DNA of 64,000 nt from an uncultured Erythrobacter sp. (lineage in GTDB: Bacteria > Pseudomonadota > Alphaproteobacteria > Sphingomonadales > Sphingomonadaceae): the NCBI GenBank assembly GCA_947488325.1, contig CANKYZ010000002.1, forward strand, positions 1-64,000. Direction: 5' to 3'. The translations under genes were made by a program, and so were the position numbers. The notes beneath the pieces were generated by a model. It had not been told where the DNA came from and did not search any database. It was given only the letters and a program-made list of their open reading frames with translations. Below, in pieces: positions 18,790-28,433 of the stretch (positions within the stretch are counted from its first letter, which is position 1; each line of letters starts with the position of its first letter).

Positions 18790-20388
18790 CTAAGCCGCTG
18801 CGAACTGGTTCATAGTGTTGTCTTTACCGCCCGCTTTCAAAGCAGCTTCACCGGCAAAGTATTCCTTGTGATCGTCGCCTATGTCAGAGCCAGCCATGTT
18901 CTGGTGCTTCACGCAGGCGATACCCTGACGGATCTCCTCACGTTGTACGTTTTTGACATAGCCGAGCATGGCCTGCTCACCGAAATATTCGCGAGCCAAG
19001 TTGTCAGTCGACAAGGCAGCTGTGTGATAAGTGGGCAGGGTGATCAGGTGGTGGAAGATGCCGGCATGCCGTGAAGCGTCGGACTGGAACGTGCGGATTT
19101 TCTCATCCGCTTCAATGGCGAGATCAGTGCCATCATAATCGATGCTCATCAGTCCGGCACGGTCATAGGCTGACACGTCTTGGCCAACTGCTTCCCAGGC
19201 ATCATAGACTTGCTGGCGGAAGTTGAGCGTCCAGTTAAAGCTCGGCGAATTGTTGTAGACCAGCTTTGCGTTGGGAACGACTTCACGCACGCGGTTCACC
19301 ATTCCTGCGATCTGATCGACATGCGGCTTTTCGGTTTCGATCCAAAGCAGGTCTGCGCCATTCTGAAGCGAAGTGATGCAGTCCAGCACGCAGCGATCTT
19401 CACCGGTGCCAGCGCGGAATTGGAACAGGTTAGAGGGCAGTCGTTTGGGAGCCATCAATTTGCCATCGCGGCTGATGAAGATCTGTCCGTTGGTGATGCT
19501 CGCCGGGTCAACTTCATCTGCGTCGATAAAGGCGTTGTATTGATCAGCCAAATCACCCGTTTCAGTTGAGTAAGCGATTTGTTTCGTAAGACCTGCGCCC
19601 AGTGAGTCTGTCCGTGCAACGATGATTCCGTCTTCCACACCCATTTCTAAGAATGCGTGACGAATGGCGCGAATCTTCTGCAGGAAGTCCTCATGCGGAA
19701 CCGTGACTTTTCCGTCCTGGTGACCGCACTGTTTTTCATCAGAAACCTGATTTTCAATTTGGAGCGCACAGGCACCCGCTTCGATCATTTTCTTGGCGAG
19801 CAGATAAGTTGCTTCTGCATTGCCAAACCCGGCATCGATATCCGCAATGATGGGGACCACGTGGGTTTCGTAGTTGTCGATCCGATTTTGCAGATCTCGG
19901 GTCTTGATCTCATCACCCGCATCGCGCGCTGCGTCCAAGTCGCGGAACATTTCACCTAATTCTCGGGCATCAGCTTGCTTCAGGAAGGTGTAAAGTTCTT
20001 CAATGGTATCAGGTACGGTCGTTTTCTCGTGCATAGATTGATCGGGTAGGGGCCCGAACTCACTGCGTAGTGCTGCAACCATCCAACCCGAAAGATAGAG
20101 ATAGCGTTGCTTAGTCGTGCCAAAATGTTTCTTGATGGAGATCATTTTCTGTTGAGCGATAAACCCGTGCCAACAACCCAGCGATTGAGTGTAGGCAGCT
20201 GGGTCCGCATCATATGCATCCATATCAGCACGCATGATTTTCGCAGTGTATTTGGCAATGTCGAGGCCAGTAGGAAAGCGGTTTTGGATTGTCATGCGAG
20301 CAGCGCTCTCAGCATTGATCGCACCCCAACTTGGTCCGTTTCCAGTAATGAGTGTCTGCATTTCAACGATGGTGGATTGATAGGTCAT
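18790..20388 (-). CDS. aceA: Isocitrate lyase, long form
   Basis: 532 residues, the ~530-residue form of the enzyme. The catalytic loop reads QVSDEKQCGHQDGK with the active cysteine in KQCGH. It splits isocitrate into glyoxylate and succinate, the first step of the glyoxylate shunt that lets cells grow on acetate or fatty acids. The start MTYQSTIVEMQ at 20388 is chosen over a frame opening at 20409 because it matches how the family begins. A RamB/ScfR-type regulator is transcribed divergently. Confidence 0.95.
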   Translation of the reverse strand: MTYQSTIVEMQTLITGNGPSWGAINAESAARMTIQNRFPTGLDIAKYTAKIMRADMDAYDADPAAYTQSLGCWHGFIAQQKMISIKKHFGTTKQRYLYLSGWMVAALRSEFGPLPDQSMHEKTTVPDTIEELYTFLKQADARELGEMFRDLDAARDAGDEIKTRDLQNRIDNYETHVVPIIADIDAGFGNAEATYLLAKKMIEAGACALQIENQVSDEKQCGHQDGKVTVPHEDFLQKIRAIRHAFLEMGVEDGIIVARTDSLGAGLTKQIAYSTETGDLADQYNAFIDADEVDPASITNGQIFISRDGKLMAPKRLPSNLFQFRAGTGEDRCVLDCITSLQNGADLLWIETEKPHVDQIAGMVNRVREVVPNAKLVYNNSPSFNWTLNFRQQVYDAWEAVGQDVSAYDRAGLMSIDYDGTDLAIEADEKIRTFQSDASRHAGIFHHLITLPTYHTAALSTDNLAREYFGEQAMLGYVKNVQREEIRQGIACVKHQNMAGSDIGDDHKEYFAGEAALKAGGKDNTMNQFAAA

Positions 20389-20545
20389 AATTGTCTCTAG
20401 CTGTCTCATGGGAAGGGGAAGTTACGAGGTCCTTTGTGCCGTGGTGCAGCGCAACATGATAGAGAAAATGACAAAATATCGTGTCTGTATCACCTGAATT
20501 TTGGATATTCTTGTGTAATGGTGTAAAGGTAGTTACAAAGACTGC
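20389..20545. promoter_or_regulatory. Divergent control region of aceA and its probable regulator
   Basis: 157 bp between the two starts. It includes a tandem GTGTAATG-GTGTAAAG at 20513-20528, close to the regulator's start, which could be an operator. Sharing of one intergenic region by aceA and an ScfR-type protein is the main support for regulation. Confidence 0.4.
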
Positions 20546-21883
20546 ATGGCAGAAAATTCCCTCCTCGCCGGTCCTTCGCTGCGCCGCTTGCGCAAGCGTG
20601 AAGGTTTAACCCAGGCCGCTATGGCAGCTTCGCTCGGTATCAGTCCAAGCTATCTCAATCTGATTGAACGGAACCAACGCCCACTTTCCGCGCGTGTTTT
20701 GGTGCAAGTGATCGAACGCTACGATTTCGACCCAAGATCTTTGCGTGAAGACGAGGCGATCGGCGGCGTTGATGGGCTTATCCGGCGAATGTCCGATAGC
20801 CGTTTTGAAGACTTGGGGATTGATCGAGAGGAGGTGCAGGAATTTCTCGCTTCTGCTCCGCAAGCGGCTGCTGCATTCGCGCGGCTCTATGATAATTCAC
20901 ATCCTGGTGAGCGGCGCAACGAAGATCCTTTGGATGAAGCTCGTCAGGCAGCAGAAAGATGGCAAAATCACTTTGCGGATTTGGATCAGGCAGCCGAGGA
21001 GTTGGCAGACCAATTGCGCCTTTCGCGCGGTGATATCAGCGCAGCGTTAATTGAACGATTGCGGGAAAAGCACCGTTTGTCAGTACGGTTCATACCTGCA
21101 GAGGTGATTCCGGGCCTTGTCCAGCGGCTTGATCTTCATTCGCGTCAATTGCAGGTCTCTGAAATGTTGCCGGGTGCTGCACGGCGGTTTCAGATTGCCC
21201 GACAAGTGGGTATTCTGGAACAACGGGATGCGATCGATACAATCGTTGCAGGTGCCAATCTCTCATCGGCAGAAGCGCGTGGCTGTTTCCGCGAACATGT
21301 AACAGATTATGTCGCTGCTGCATTGTTGATGCCCTACCGACGGTTTTTGCGAGCGTGCGAACAAACAGGCTATGATCTTGCCGTTCTTCAGCGGCGATTT
21401 GCGGTTAGTTTTGATCAGCTCGCGCAGCGTCTCACAACATTGCAGCGTGTCGGGGAACGCGGGCTGCCGTTCTTCAATGCCCGGTTCGGGCGCACAGGGC
21501 GGATGGTGCACTTCAGCGCAGGAGCGAGCGGTGCAATTTTTCCACTTGATGGCGCGCGTTGGCCAGCTTGGGTTCCATATGCGGCTTTTGAAAGTCGAGG
21601 AACGATGTTGGTGCAGGCGGTCACTTTTGGCGAGGGTGAAGCATCGCAACGCCATTGGCTCACAATCGCTCGCACCATTGAGGTGGACGGCGCGGCATGT
21701 TCAGCGCGGCGATCTGTCGTGCTAGGGGTGGAGGTGCGTTTTGCTGGTGATCTGGCGCTTGCGCGCGGTATCTCTCTCGATGTGCAAGATGCGGTGCCAT
21801 TGGGCGTTGGTTGCCCGCGATGTGGGCGTGCGGATTGCCTGACGCCTGCTCCTGCCCGGATGGCGAACTCTCTGAACGGCTAG
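20546..21883 (+). CDS. ScfR/RamB-type XRE transcriptional regulator of short-chain fatty acid metabolism
   Basis: 445 residues. An N-terminal helix-turn-helix covers about 10-65 (LRKREGLTQAAMAASLGISPSYLNLIER). The middle is an ImmA/IrrE-like domain without a clear HExxH, and the C-terminal domain ends in cysteine pairs (GCPRCGRADC). This is the order of the RamB/ScfR family, which controls glyoxylate and acetate genes and may sense acyl-CoA. Its position head-to-head with isocitrate lyase fits that role. Whether it activates or represses cannot be read from the sequence. Confidence 0.85.
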   Translation: MAENSLLAGPSLRRLRKREGLTQAAMAASLGISPSYLNLIERNQRPLSARVLVQVIERYDFDPRSLREDEAIGGVDGLIRRMSDSRFEDLGIDREEVQEFLASAPQAAAAFARLYDNSHPGERRNEDPLDEARQAAERWQNHFADLDQAAEELADQLRLSRGDISAALIERLREKHRLSVRFIPAEVIPGLVQRLDLHSRQLQVSEMLPGAARRFQIARQVGILEQRDAIDTIVAGANLSSAEARGCFREHVTDYVAAALLMPYRRFLRACEQTGYDLAVLQRRFAVSFDQLAQRLTTLQRVGERGLPFFNARFGRTGRMVHFSAGASGAIFPLDGARWPAWVPYAAFESRGTMLVQAVTFGEGEASQRHWLTIARTIEVDGAACSARRSVVLGVEVRFAGDLALARGISLDVQDAVPLGVGCPRCGRADCLTPAPARMANSLNG

Positions 21884-22023
21884 ATCGATCATGCTTATAC
21901 GCGCGTTAACCGCCCACATTGTTGGGAACGAGGCGTTTTTTGGCGTTGTAAAGTTTACCGACACTTAAGCACTCGGGCTTAAAGAGGGATCGCACGAAAC
22001 CCTCGATTAAGGCCGGGCCCGCG

Positions 22024-23409
22024 ATGATCCGCTTGTTTAAGCACTATATTCCTCATGCCGTGATTTTGCTCGGTCTGCTTGATTTCGCGCTGTTGATGGT
22101 GGCGAGTGAGCTCGCCTGGCAGGTCCGCGCATCGCAGATTGGGATCGACCCTGGGTCAGTAAATGATCGATGGATTCCGCTTTTGGGGACTGCTGCTGTC
22201 GTTTGGGTGGCTATGATTTCTGTCGGAGTTTATGGGCCAAACGCACTGCGCAGCCTTCGATTTGCGAGTGCCCGACTGCTCGTTGCGATCAGCCTTGGCA
22301 TTATTGCGCTGGCAACGATTGATTGGATCGTTCCGGGCGACACGTTCTGGCGCTCCACGCTGCTTTATTCAATGGGCTTCGCGATCTTGGTGCTGGTTGC
22401 GGACCGGCTGCTCTTGAACAGTTTTCTTGGCTCTTCCTCATTTCGTCGTCGGGTCATGGTTCTCGGCGCTGGTGATCGAGCGCAGCGTCTACGGGTGTTG
22501 GGTGACCAACCCGAAGCAGGCTTCGCGATCGTTTCCTATATTGCGATGGGTGAGCCCGAACGCGCTGTAGAAGAAGCGATTTCGCGCGATGCGATCCACG
22601 ATCTCGGTAGGTTTGTCGAAAACCTTGGAGTGAGCGAGGTAGTTTTGGCCCTGCAAGAGCGACGCAATTCCCTTCCGCTAAACGATTTGTTGCGGATCAA
22701 AACCAAGGGCGTTCATGTCAACGATTTCTCGAGCTTTATTGAACGCGAAACTGGCCGCGTTGATCTTGATTCGGTCAATCCAAGCTGGCTGATATTCTCC
22801 GATGGTTTTTCCAGCGGTCGAGTCTTCTCAAGTGCTGTGAAGCGTATTTTTGACATCATGGCCAGCATCATCTTGTTGTTGTTGACCTTCCCAGTAATCC
22901 TGTTGTTCGCAGCGATTGTGAAACTGGATAGCAAAGGTCCAGCCTTCTTTCGTCAAGAAAGAGTAGGACTATTCGGACAGACATTTTACCTTACCAAACT
23001 CAGATCTATGCGCACCGACGCCGAAAAGGACGGAGCGAAATGGGCTGAAGAAAATGACCCGCGCGTCACTCGCATCGGCCGGTTTATTCGGAAAGTTCGG
23101 ATTGATGAGCTTCCACAGACATGGAGTGTGCTCAAAGGGGAGATGAGCTTCGTCGGCCCGCGGCCCGAAGTTCCACAATTCGTTGATGATTTACAAGAAG
23201 AAATCCCGTTTTACGGGGAACGTCACATGGTCAAACCGGGTATCACTGGGTGGGCGCAGATCAATTACCCCTACGGCGCGTCGACTGAAGACAGCCGTAA
23301 GAAGCTCGAATACGATCTGTACTATGCCAAAAACTACACACCCTTTCTCGACCTAGTCGTGTTGCTCCAAACGGTGCGCGTGGTTCTGTGGCCAGAGGGC
23401 GCGCGGTGA
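22024..23409 (+). CDS. Undecaprenyl-phosphate sugar transferase, TIGR03013-like
   Basis: 461 residues. The N-terminal half has about four membrane segments and a nucleotide-binding-like middle (VMVLGAGDRAQRLRVLG). The C-terminal half is the bacterial sugar transferase domain: KRIFDIMASIILLLLTFP, KLRSMRTDAE, IDELPQTWSVLKGEMSFVGP and KPGITGWAQINYPYGAS. It would load the first sugar-phosphate onto the lipid carrier for exopolysaccharide. The neighbours prsK and prsR are those that accompany this subfamily in exosortase-A type loci. The stop overlaps the next start (ATGA-type overlap at 23407-23411). Confidence 0.9.
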   Translation: MIRLFKHYIPHAVILLGLLDFALLMVASELAWQVRASQIGIDPGSVNDRWIPLLGTAAVVWVAMISVGVYGPNALRSLRFASARLLVAISLGIIALATIDWIVPGDTFWRSTLLYSMGFAILVLVADRLLLNSFLGSSSFRRRVMVLGAGDRAQRLRVLGDQPEAGFAIVSYIAMGEPERAVEEAISRDAIHDLGRFVENLGVSEVVLALQERRNSLPLNDLLRIKTKGVHVNDFSSFIERETGRVDLDSVNPSWLIFSDGFSSGRVFSSAVKRIFDIMASIILLLLTFPVILLFAAIVKLDSKGPAFFRQERVGLFGQTFYLTKLRSMRTDAEKDGAKWAEENDPRVTRIGRFIRKVRIDELPQTWSVLKGEMSFVGPRPEVPQFVDDLQEEIPFYGERHMVKPGITGWAQINYPYGASTEDSRKKLEYDLYYAKNYTPFLDLVVLLQTVRVVLWPEGAR

Positions 23410-25529
23410 TGTCATTTCTAGTTGGCCTCGAATCTTATGCGGCGCTGCTTTGCTATTTGATCGGTGCGGCTCTCAGCACCGGTGCAGGTTTGTGGGTAGC
23501 GAGTTTCGGCGATCGTGATCGACCTGATCGTGGTGCTGTCATCGCTGCTTGCACGGCGATGGGCATTTGGTGTGTAGTTTCCCTAGCATTTGCCCCGGGC
23601 GAACCAGCGATTGAGATTGCCGCAACCGCTCGAAACTTAGCGCTGATAGCTGTAATTTTTCGGCTGTTTTCTGCCGATGGCAGAGATGAAAGCTTGAAGC
23701 CAACTAGGCCAGTTATCCTCTCGCTCGCACTTGTGCAATTGATGCAGCCGGTTTTGCTTTTCGTAAACGCACAGGCAGGCATGATTCCAGAGGTTGCTCA
23801 GATCGTCTTTGAGGTCGGCACTGTACTCAATATGTTGGTTGCGATCGGTGCATTGGTACTGCTCCACAATCTTTATGCTGGGGCCGCCGCGTCCTCGCGC
23901 AAAATCATTCGTTGGAGCTGGATTGGGTTAGCGGGAATTTTCGCGTTCGATCTCAATCTGTTCACTGTCGCTTATCTCGGTGGAGAGTTCCCAGCTGTGC
24001 TTGTTTCCATGCGCGGGCTAGCCGGTGGCTTGATGGTGGGCCTTCTGGCGCTCGGGGCGAATTCTGCAAATGCCAGCTTGCAGTTCCGCCCATCGCGCGC
24101 AGTAACATTTCAGACGCTCTCTTTGCTTGTGATCGGCAGTTATCTGTTGGTCATGGTGCTTGTGACACGCTCGCTCGCGTTGTTGGGCGGCGACATCGCG
24201 CGGGCTAGTCAAATCGTGTTCATTATTCTTGCAGGTGTGGCTGCCATCCTATGGTTACCATCTGAGCGATTGCGCGCTTGGTTGCGTGTCACTGCAACCA
24301 AGCACCTGTTTCAACATCGCTATGATTACCGTGAGGAGTGGCTACGATTTACCCGCACGATTGGACGGGGATCGAATGCCAATGCCAGTTTCTACGAACG
24401 TGCAGTAAAGGCGATTGCCGACATCACGGATAGCCCAGCAGGGTTACTTCTGGAGCCCAATGAAGAAGCGCAGTTGGAGCTGACTGCTCGATGGAATTGG
24501 ACCACGATAGAAGTCCCGGCGGCGGCGGGTGATTACGGGCTGTCAGGATTGCTGGAACAACACAACCACATCCTCGACCTTGATGAGGTGCGCCGAGGCA
24601 CAGATCATCATGGTGAGCTTAAACATGTGCCAAAATGGCTGTGTGAAGCAGAAGATGCATGGGCAGTTGTGCCGTTGATCCATTTCGACCGCCTTGTTGG
24701 CACAATCGTACTGGCGAGGCCGCGCATTGAGCGTGGGCTCGATTGGGAAGATTTTGATCTGCTGCGTGTTGTTGGACAACAATTGGCGAGTTATCTTGCA
24801 GAACAAGCAGGTCAGCAAGCTTTGATGGATGCGAGCCGGTTTGACGAATTCAATCGCCGTATGGCGTTTGTGATGCACGACATCAAAAATCTAGCGAGCC
24901 AAATTTCGTTGCTTTCAGGCAATGCTCAGAAGCATGCGGATAATCCTGATTTCCGTGCAGATATGCTGGTTACTTTGCGCAATTCCTCGGAAAAATTGAA
25001 TTCCCTGCTCGCCAGACTAAGTCGATATGGCCCCGGACAAACAAACGAAGTGCGCGAAGTTGACCTTGCAAAAATTGCGGGCGGAATCGCTAAGCGTTTC
25101 AAGTCAGTACATCCAGTAACTTTGACGCGCGCGGATCCGGTACAGGTGCTCGCTGATGGTGAGAGTTTAGAACAAGCGCTTATCCATCTTGTGCAAAATG
25201 CAGTCGATGCGAGCGACCCAAGTTCACAGGTTTTTATCAGCGTCGCCGCAGATGGTCTCAGAGGTCAAATCGACGTGGTTGATGCAGGTGCCGGCATGTC
25301 ACCCGAATTTGTACGTGGCAGCTTGTTCAAGCCATTCGTTTCTTCGAAACAAGGTGGTTTTGGCATTGGTGCTTTTGAGGCGCGTGAAATGATCAAGGCC
25401 ATGGGTGGCAGGCTAAACGTGGAATCGCGCGAAGGCGTTGGCACACGTTTTAACATAACGCTTCCGGTGCCCGAAGCTGCGAAATTGCTCGAAAAACGCG
25501 AACCTTCCAATGAACAAGAGATCGCATAA
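23409..25529 (+). CDS. prsK: PrsK-type membrane sensor histidine kinase
   Basis: 706 residues from ATG 23409, which overlaps the previous stop; a GTG at 23388 in the same frame is less likely. The N-terminal ~290 residues hold about eight membrane segments. A GAF-like domain follows at about 315-470, then a histidine kinase with its H-box in AFVMHDIKNLASQ. The ATPase domain has QNAVDASD, DAGAGM and KQGGFGIGAFEAREM. This is the layout of PrsK, partner of PrsR in PEP-CTERM/exosortase systems. The downstream gene starts on its stop codon. Confidence 0.9.
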   Translation: MSFLVGLESYAALLCYLIGAALSTGAGLWVASFGDRDRPDRGAVIAACTAMGIWCVVSLAFAPGEPAIEIAATARNLALIAVIFRLFSADGRDESLKPTRPVILSLALVQLMQPVLLFVNAQAGMIPEVAQIVFEVGTVLNMLVAIGALVLLHNLYAGAAASSRKIIRWSWIGLAGIFAFDLNLFTVAYLGGEFPAVLVSMRGLAGGLMVGLLALGANSANASLQFRPSRAVTFQTLSLLVIGSYLLVMVLVTRSLALLGGDIARASQIVFIILAGVAAILWLPSERLRAWLRVTATKHLFQHRYDYREEWLRFTRTIGRGSNANASFYERAVKAIADITDSPAGLLLEPNEEAQLELTARWNWTTIEVPAAAGDYGLSGLLEQHNHILDLDEVRRGTDHHGELKHVPKWLCEAEDAWAVVPLIHFDRLVGTIVLARPRIERGLDWEDFDLLRVVGQQLASYLAEQAGQQALMDASRFDEFNRRMAFVMHDIKNLASQISLLSGNAQKHADNPDFRADMLVTLRNSSEKLNSLLARLSRYGPGQTNEVREVDLAKIAGGIAKRFKSVHPVTLTRADPVQVLADGESLEQALIHLVQNAVDASDPSSQVFISVAADGLRGQIDVVDAGAGMSPEFVRGSLFKPFVSSKQGGFGIGAFEAREMIKAMGGRLNVESREGVGTRFNITLPVPEAAKLLEKREPSNEQEIA

Positions 25530-26893
25530 TGGCTGATAAGAAACCCACATTGCTAGTGGTCGAGGATGACGAAGGTCTGCAAGCCCAGTTAAAATGGGCC
25601 TATGATGACTTTGAAGTTGTGATTGCAGGGGACCGCGACAGTGCGATTGCTGCGCTGCGCAGCGAAGCGCCTGCAGTTGTTACACTGGATCTCGGCCTTC
25701 CACCTGATCCAGACGGCACGAGCGAAGGCTTTGCTGTGCTGGACGCGATTATGGCATTGAAACCAGACACCAAGGTTATCGTCGCCAGCGGGCATGGAGC
25801 TCGTGAAAGCGCGCTTCAGGCTATCGAACGCGGTGCCTATGATTTCTATCAAAAACCGGTGGATATCGATGCACTTGGCCTGATTGTGCGGCGTGCATTC
25901 AGCCTTCACCAGATTGAGGATGAGAACCGCCGCTTAGTCGCTCATGCAAGTGAGGATAAGACTGTTCTCGGTCGATTAATCACGGGTGCACCTGAAATGG
26001 TGAAGGTCGCCCGCACGATTGAGCGGGTCGCTAACACTAGTGTTTCGGTCATGCTGCTTGGTGCCAGCGGGACGGGTAAAGAGCTGCTCGCACAAGGGTT
26101 GCATGATGCAAGCAACCGATCTGAAAAGCCTTTTGTTGCAATCAACTGTGCCGCAATTCCTGAAAACTTGCTCGAAAGCGAGTTGTTTGGGCATGAGAAA
26201 GGCGCATTTACAGGCGCCGTCAAAACCACCGAAGGTAAGATTGAAAGTGCAAATGGCGGCACGCTCTTTTTAGATGAAGTAGGTGATATTCCGCTGCCTT
26301 TACAGGTCAAACTGCTTCGGTTTTTGCAAGAACGCACGATCGAACGGATTGGCGGGCGTAAGACCATTTCGGTTGATACGCGTATCGTTTGTGCGACCCA
26401 TCAAGACCTGGAATCGATGATCGGCGCGGGTACATTTCGCGAAGATCTGTTCTATCGTCTTGCTGAGATCATTGTGCGGATCCCTGGATTGGAAGAACGA
26501 CACGGCGATGCCGTGTTGCTTGGAAAGGTCTTCCTGAAACGCTTTTCGACTGAAATGAACCCAACTGTCACTGGCTTTGCGCCTGATGCGCTAGCGGCAA
26601 TTGATGCACATGACTGGCCGGGCAATGTCAGAGAGCTTGAAAACCGGGTGAAGCGCGCGGTGATCATGGCTGACGGCAAATTGGTCAATGCGGACGACCT
26701 CGATTTTGGTGACAGCGAAGAAGAATCTGCCGATGTTCTGAATTTGAAGGCAGCGCGCGAACAGTCCGACCGGCGAGTGATCCGTCACGCGCTCGCTCGC
26801 AGTGAAGGCAATATTTCGACGACCGCCAAACTGCTTGGGATAAGTCGTCCGACTTTGTATGATTTGTTGAAGCAGTACGACCTCCATGCGTAA
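25529..26893 (+). CDS. prsR: PrsR-type sigma-54-dependent response regulator
   Basis: 454 residues. The receiver domain (about 8-125) has the phosphate-accepting aspartate in VVTLDLGLP. The AAA+ domain has Walker A GASGTGKE, the sigma-54 contact motif GAFTGA and GGTLFLDEVGDIPLPLQ. A Fis-type helix-turn-helix lies at the end (NISTTAKLLGISRPTLYDLL). It should activate sigma-54 promoters when phosphorylated by PrsK. Start and stop overlap both neighbours, so the four genes form one operon. Confidence 0.92.
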   Translation: MADKKPTLLVVEDDEGLQAQLKWAYDDFEVVIAGDRDSAIAALRSEAPAVVTLDLGLPPDPDGTSEGFAVLDAIMALKPDTKVIVASGHGARESALQAIERGAYDFYQKPVDIDALGLIVRRAFSLHQIEDENRRLVAHASEDKTVLGRLITGAPEMVKVARTIERVANTSVSVMLLGASGTGKELLAQGLHDASNRSEKPFVAINCAAIPENLLESELFGHEKGAFTGAVKTTEGKIESANGGTLFLDEVGDIPLPLQVKLLRFLQERTIERIGGRKTISVDTRIVCATHQDLESMIGAGTFREDLFYRLAEIIVRIPGLEERHGDAVLLGKVFLKRFSTEMNPTVTGFAPDALAAIDAHDWPGNVRELENRVKRAVIMADGKLVNADDLDFGDSEEESADVLNLKAAREQSDRRVIRHALARSEGNISTTAKLLGISRPTLYDLLKQYDLHA

Positions 26894-28376
26894 GTTTTTG
26901 GCCCTATCCGCTGCCTTTGCGTTGGCGAGTGTATTGACGAGTTGTTCTCCTGAGCAGGGGCCGAGCAACCAGTCCGAAATCATGGGTGATGACACGTTCC
27001 TCGAATTGATTGACGATGCCAGAAACGCTGTCCGGGATGGTGAACTTGCCCGTGCTGGGAATCTTTATGACGAGGCACGCGAAATTGACCCGGAGAATTC
27101 CGGATTGTGGGTCGACATTGCCCGTTTGCGCTTTCGCGGTGGTGAGCATCTGACGGCAATCGAAGCGGCAGATTACGCGCTGGAACTCAATCCAGAATAT
27201 TCGCCTGCGCTTTTGTTGCGTGCGCAGTTGGTGCGCGATGCCAATGGCATGGAGGAATCGCTTCCGTGGTTTGAAGCCGCAGTCACAGCTGATCCGCGTA
27301 ATCCAGATGCGCTCGCGGCTTATGCGGCAACATTGGGTGATCTTGGCCGGTACAAGAATATGCTGGTTGTGGTCCGCGAACTTGCCAGTTTTGCACCCAA
27401 TTATCCCGAAGTTCATTATTTCCAGGCGGTACTTGCCGCGCGCGGAGGGGATCCTGTTCTTGCCAGCACTTTGCTCAATCGCAGCGGCATGAACGATAGA
27501 GGCGTGCCGGCCGCACTGATGCTCGATGCCATTGTCGACTTGCAGCAGGGCAATTTTGATACCGCTGCTGAAACGCTTGAGCGGCTTGCCCTGCGGCAGC
27601 CTGCGAATATGCGGGTAGGTGAATTGTTCGCTCGTGCATTGTGGCTTGGCGGGCGCGATCGTGAAATTGTGGATCGGTTTGCTGATCAGGCTGAACGTCC
27701 TGGTGCCTCTCCTTATCTGGTGATGCTGGTTGGCCGTAGCCTTGAACGGATGGGACAGCGTGGGCGTGCTATTCCGTATATTATGCGAGCCCGTGAAGCG
27801 CGCGAAATGGACCAGATCATTCTAAACCGGTCGGGTCAGAACATTGGATCCTTACCTGACCCGACAGCCGAACTACGAAATCTTGTTGGCAATCAAAACT
27901 GGTCTGGCGCGCGGCGCTCTGCTGATGAGTTGATTGGACAATTCCCGCAATCTGGAGACGTTCATGCATTGGCCGGTGATACCCACTTGGCAAGTGGCAA
28001 TGCCAAACGGGCACTTGAATATTACGAAGTCGCAGCGAGGGTTAGGCGTTCATGGCCGCTCACGCGCAAAGTGATTGAGGCGTATCGCGCCTATGATGAT
28101 GATCTTGCCGCCGATGTATTGCTGACACGTCATATTGCGGGCGACCCGCAAAACATTTCGGCTCTGTTCCTATTGGCAGAGCGCAGTGCACAAGACGAAG
28201 ATTGGCTGAGGGTTCAAGTGTTGCTTGATACGGCTATCGTGCTGGGGGCGGGCAATGATCTAGAGGTGCTAGAATTGCGGGCACAAGCGGCGCGTGGGCT
28301 TGAGCAAGAAGATGAAGCTGTCCGGTTTGAAGCATTGCGCAGTGAACTGGCACCGGCTGATTTTGTCCAAGGCTAA
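26886..28376 (+). CDS. TPR-repeat lipoprotein of the prsK-prsR operon
   Basis: 496 residues. The signal peptide MRKFLALSAAFALASVLTSC ends in a lipobox, so it is anchored as a lipoprotein. The rest is a chain of tetratricopeptide-type helices (ARNAVRDGELARAGNLYDEA, ALELNPEYSPALLLRAQL and so on). It overlaps prsR by eight bases. The related protein PrsT in other loci is much longer; this one is about half that size, so I do not use that name. A scaffolding role in polysaccharide or protein export is inference. Confidence 0.82.
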   Translation: MRKFLALSAAFALASVLTSCSPEQGPSNQSEIMGDDTFLELIDDARNAVRDGELARAGNLYDEAREIDPENSGLWVDIARLRFRGGEHLTAIEAADYALELNPEYSPALLLRAQLVRDANGMEESLPWFEAAVTADPRNPDALAAYAATLGDLGRYKNMLVVVRELASFAPNYPEVHYFQAVLAARGGDPVLASTLLNRSGMNDRGVPAALMLDAIVDLQQGNFDTAAETLERLALRQPANMRVGELFARALWLGGRDREIVDRFADQAERPGASPYLVMLVGRSLERMGQRGRAIPYIMRAREAREMDQIILNRSGQNIGSLPDPTAELRNLVGNQNWSGARRSADELIGQFPQSGDVHALAGDTHLASGNAKRALEYYEVAARVRRSWPLTRKVIEAYRAYDDDLAADVLLTRHIAGDPQNISALFLLAERSAQDEDWLRVQVLLDTAIVLGAGNDLEVLELRAQAARGLEQEDEAVRFEALRSELAPADFVQG

Positions 28377-28433
28377 TTTCAAACGGGGCACTGCCGCTCG
28401 ACAATAGAGAACCGATTGGGCAGGGCATTTCAA

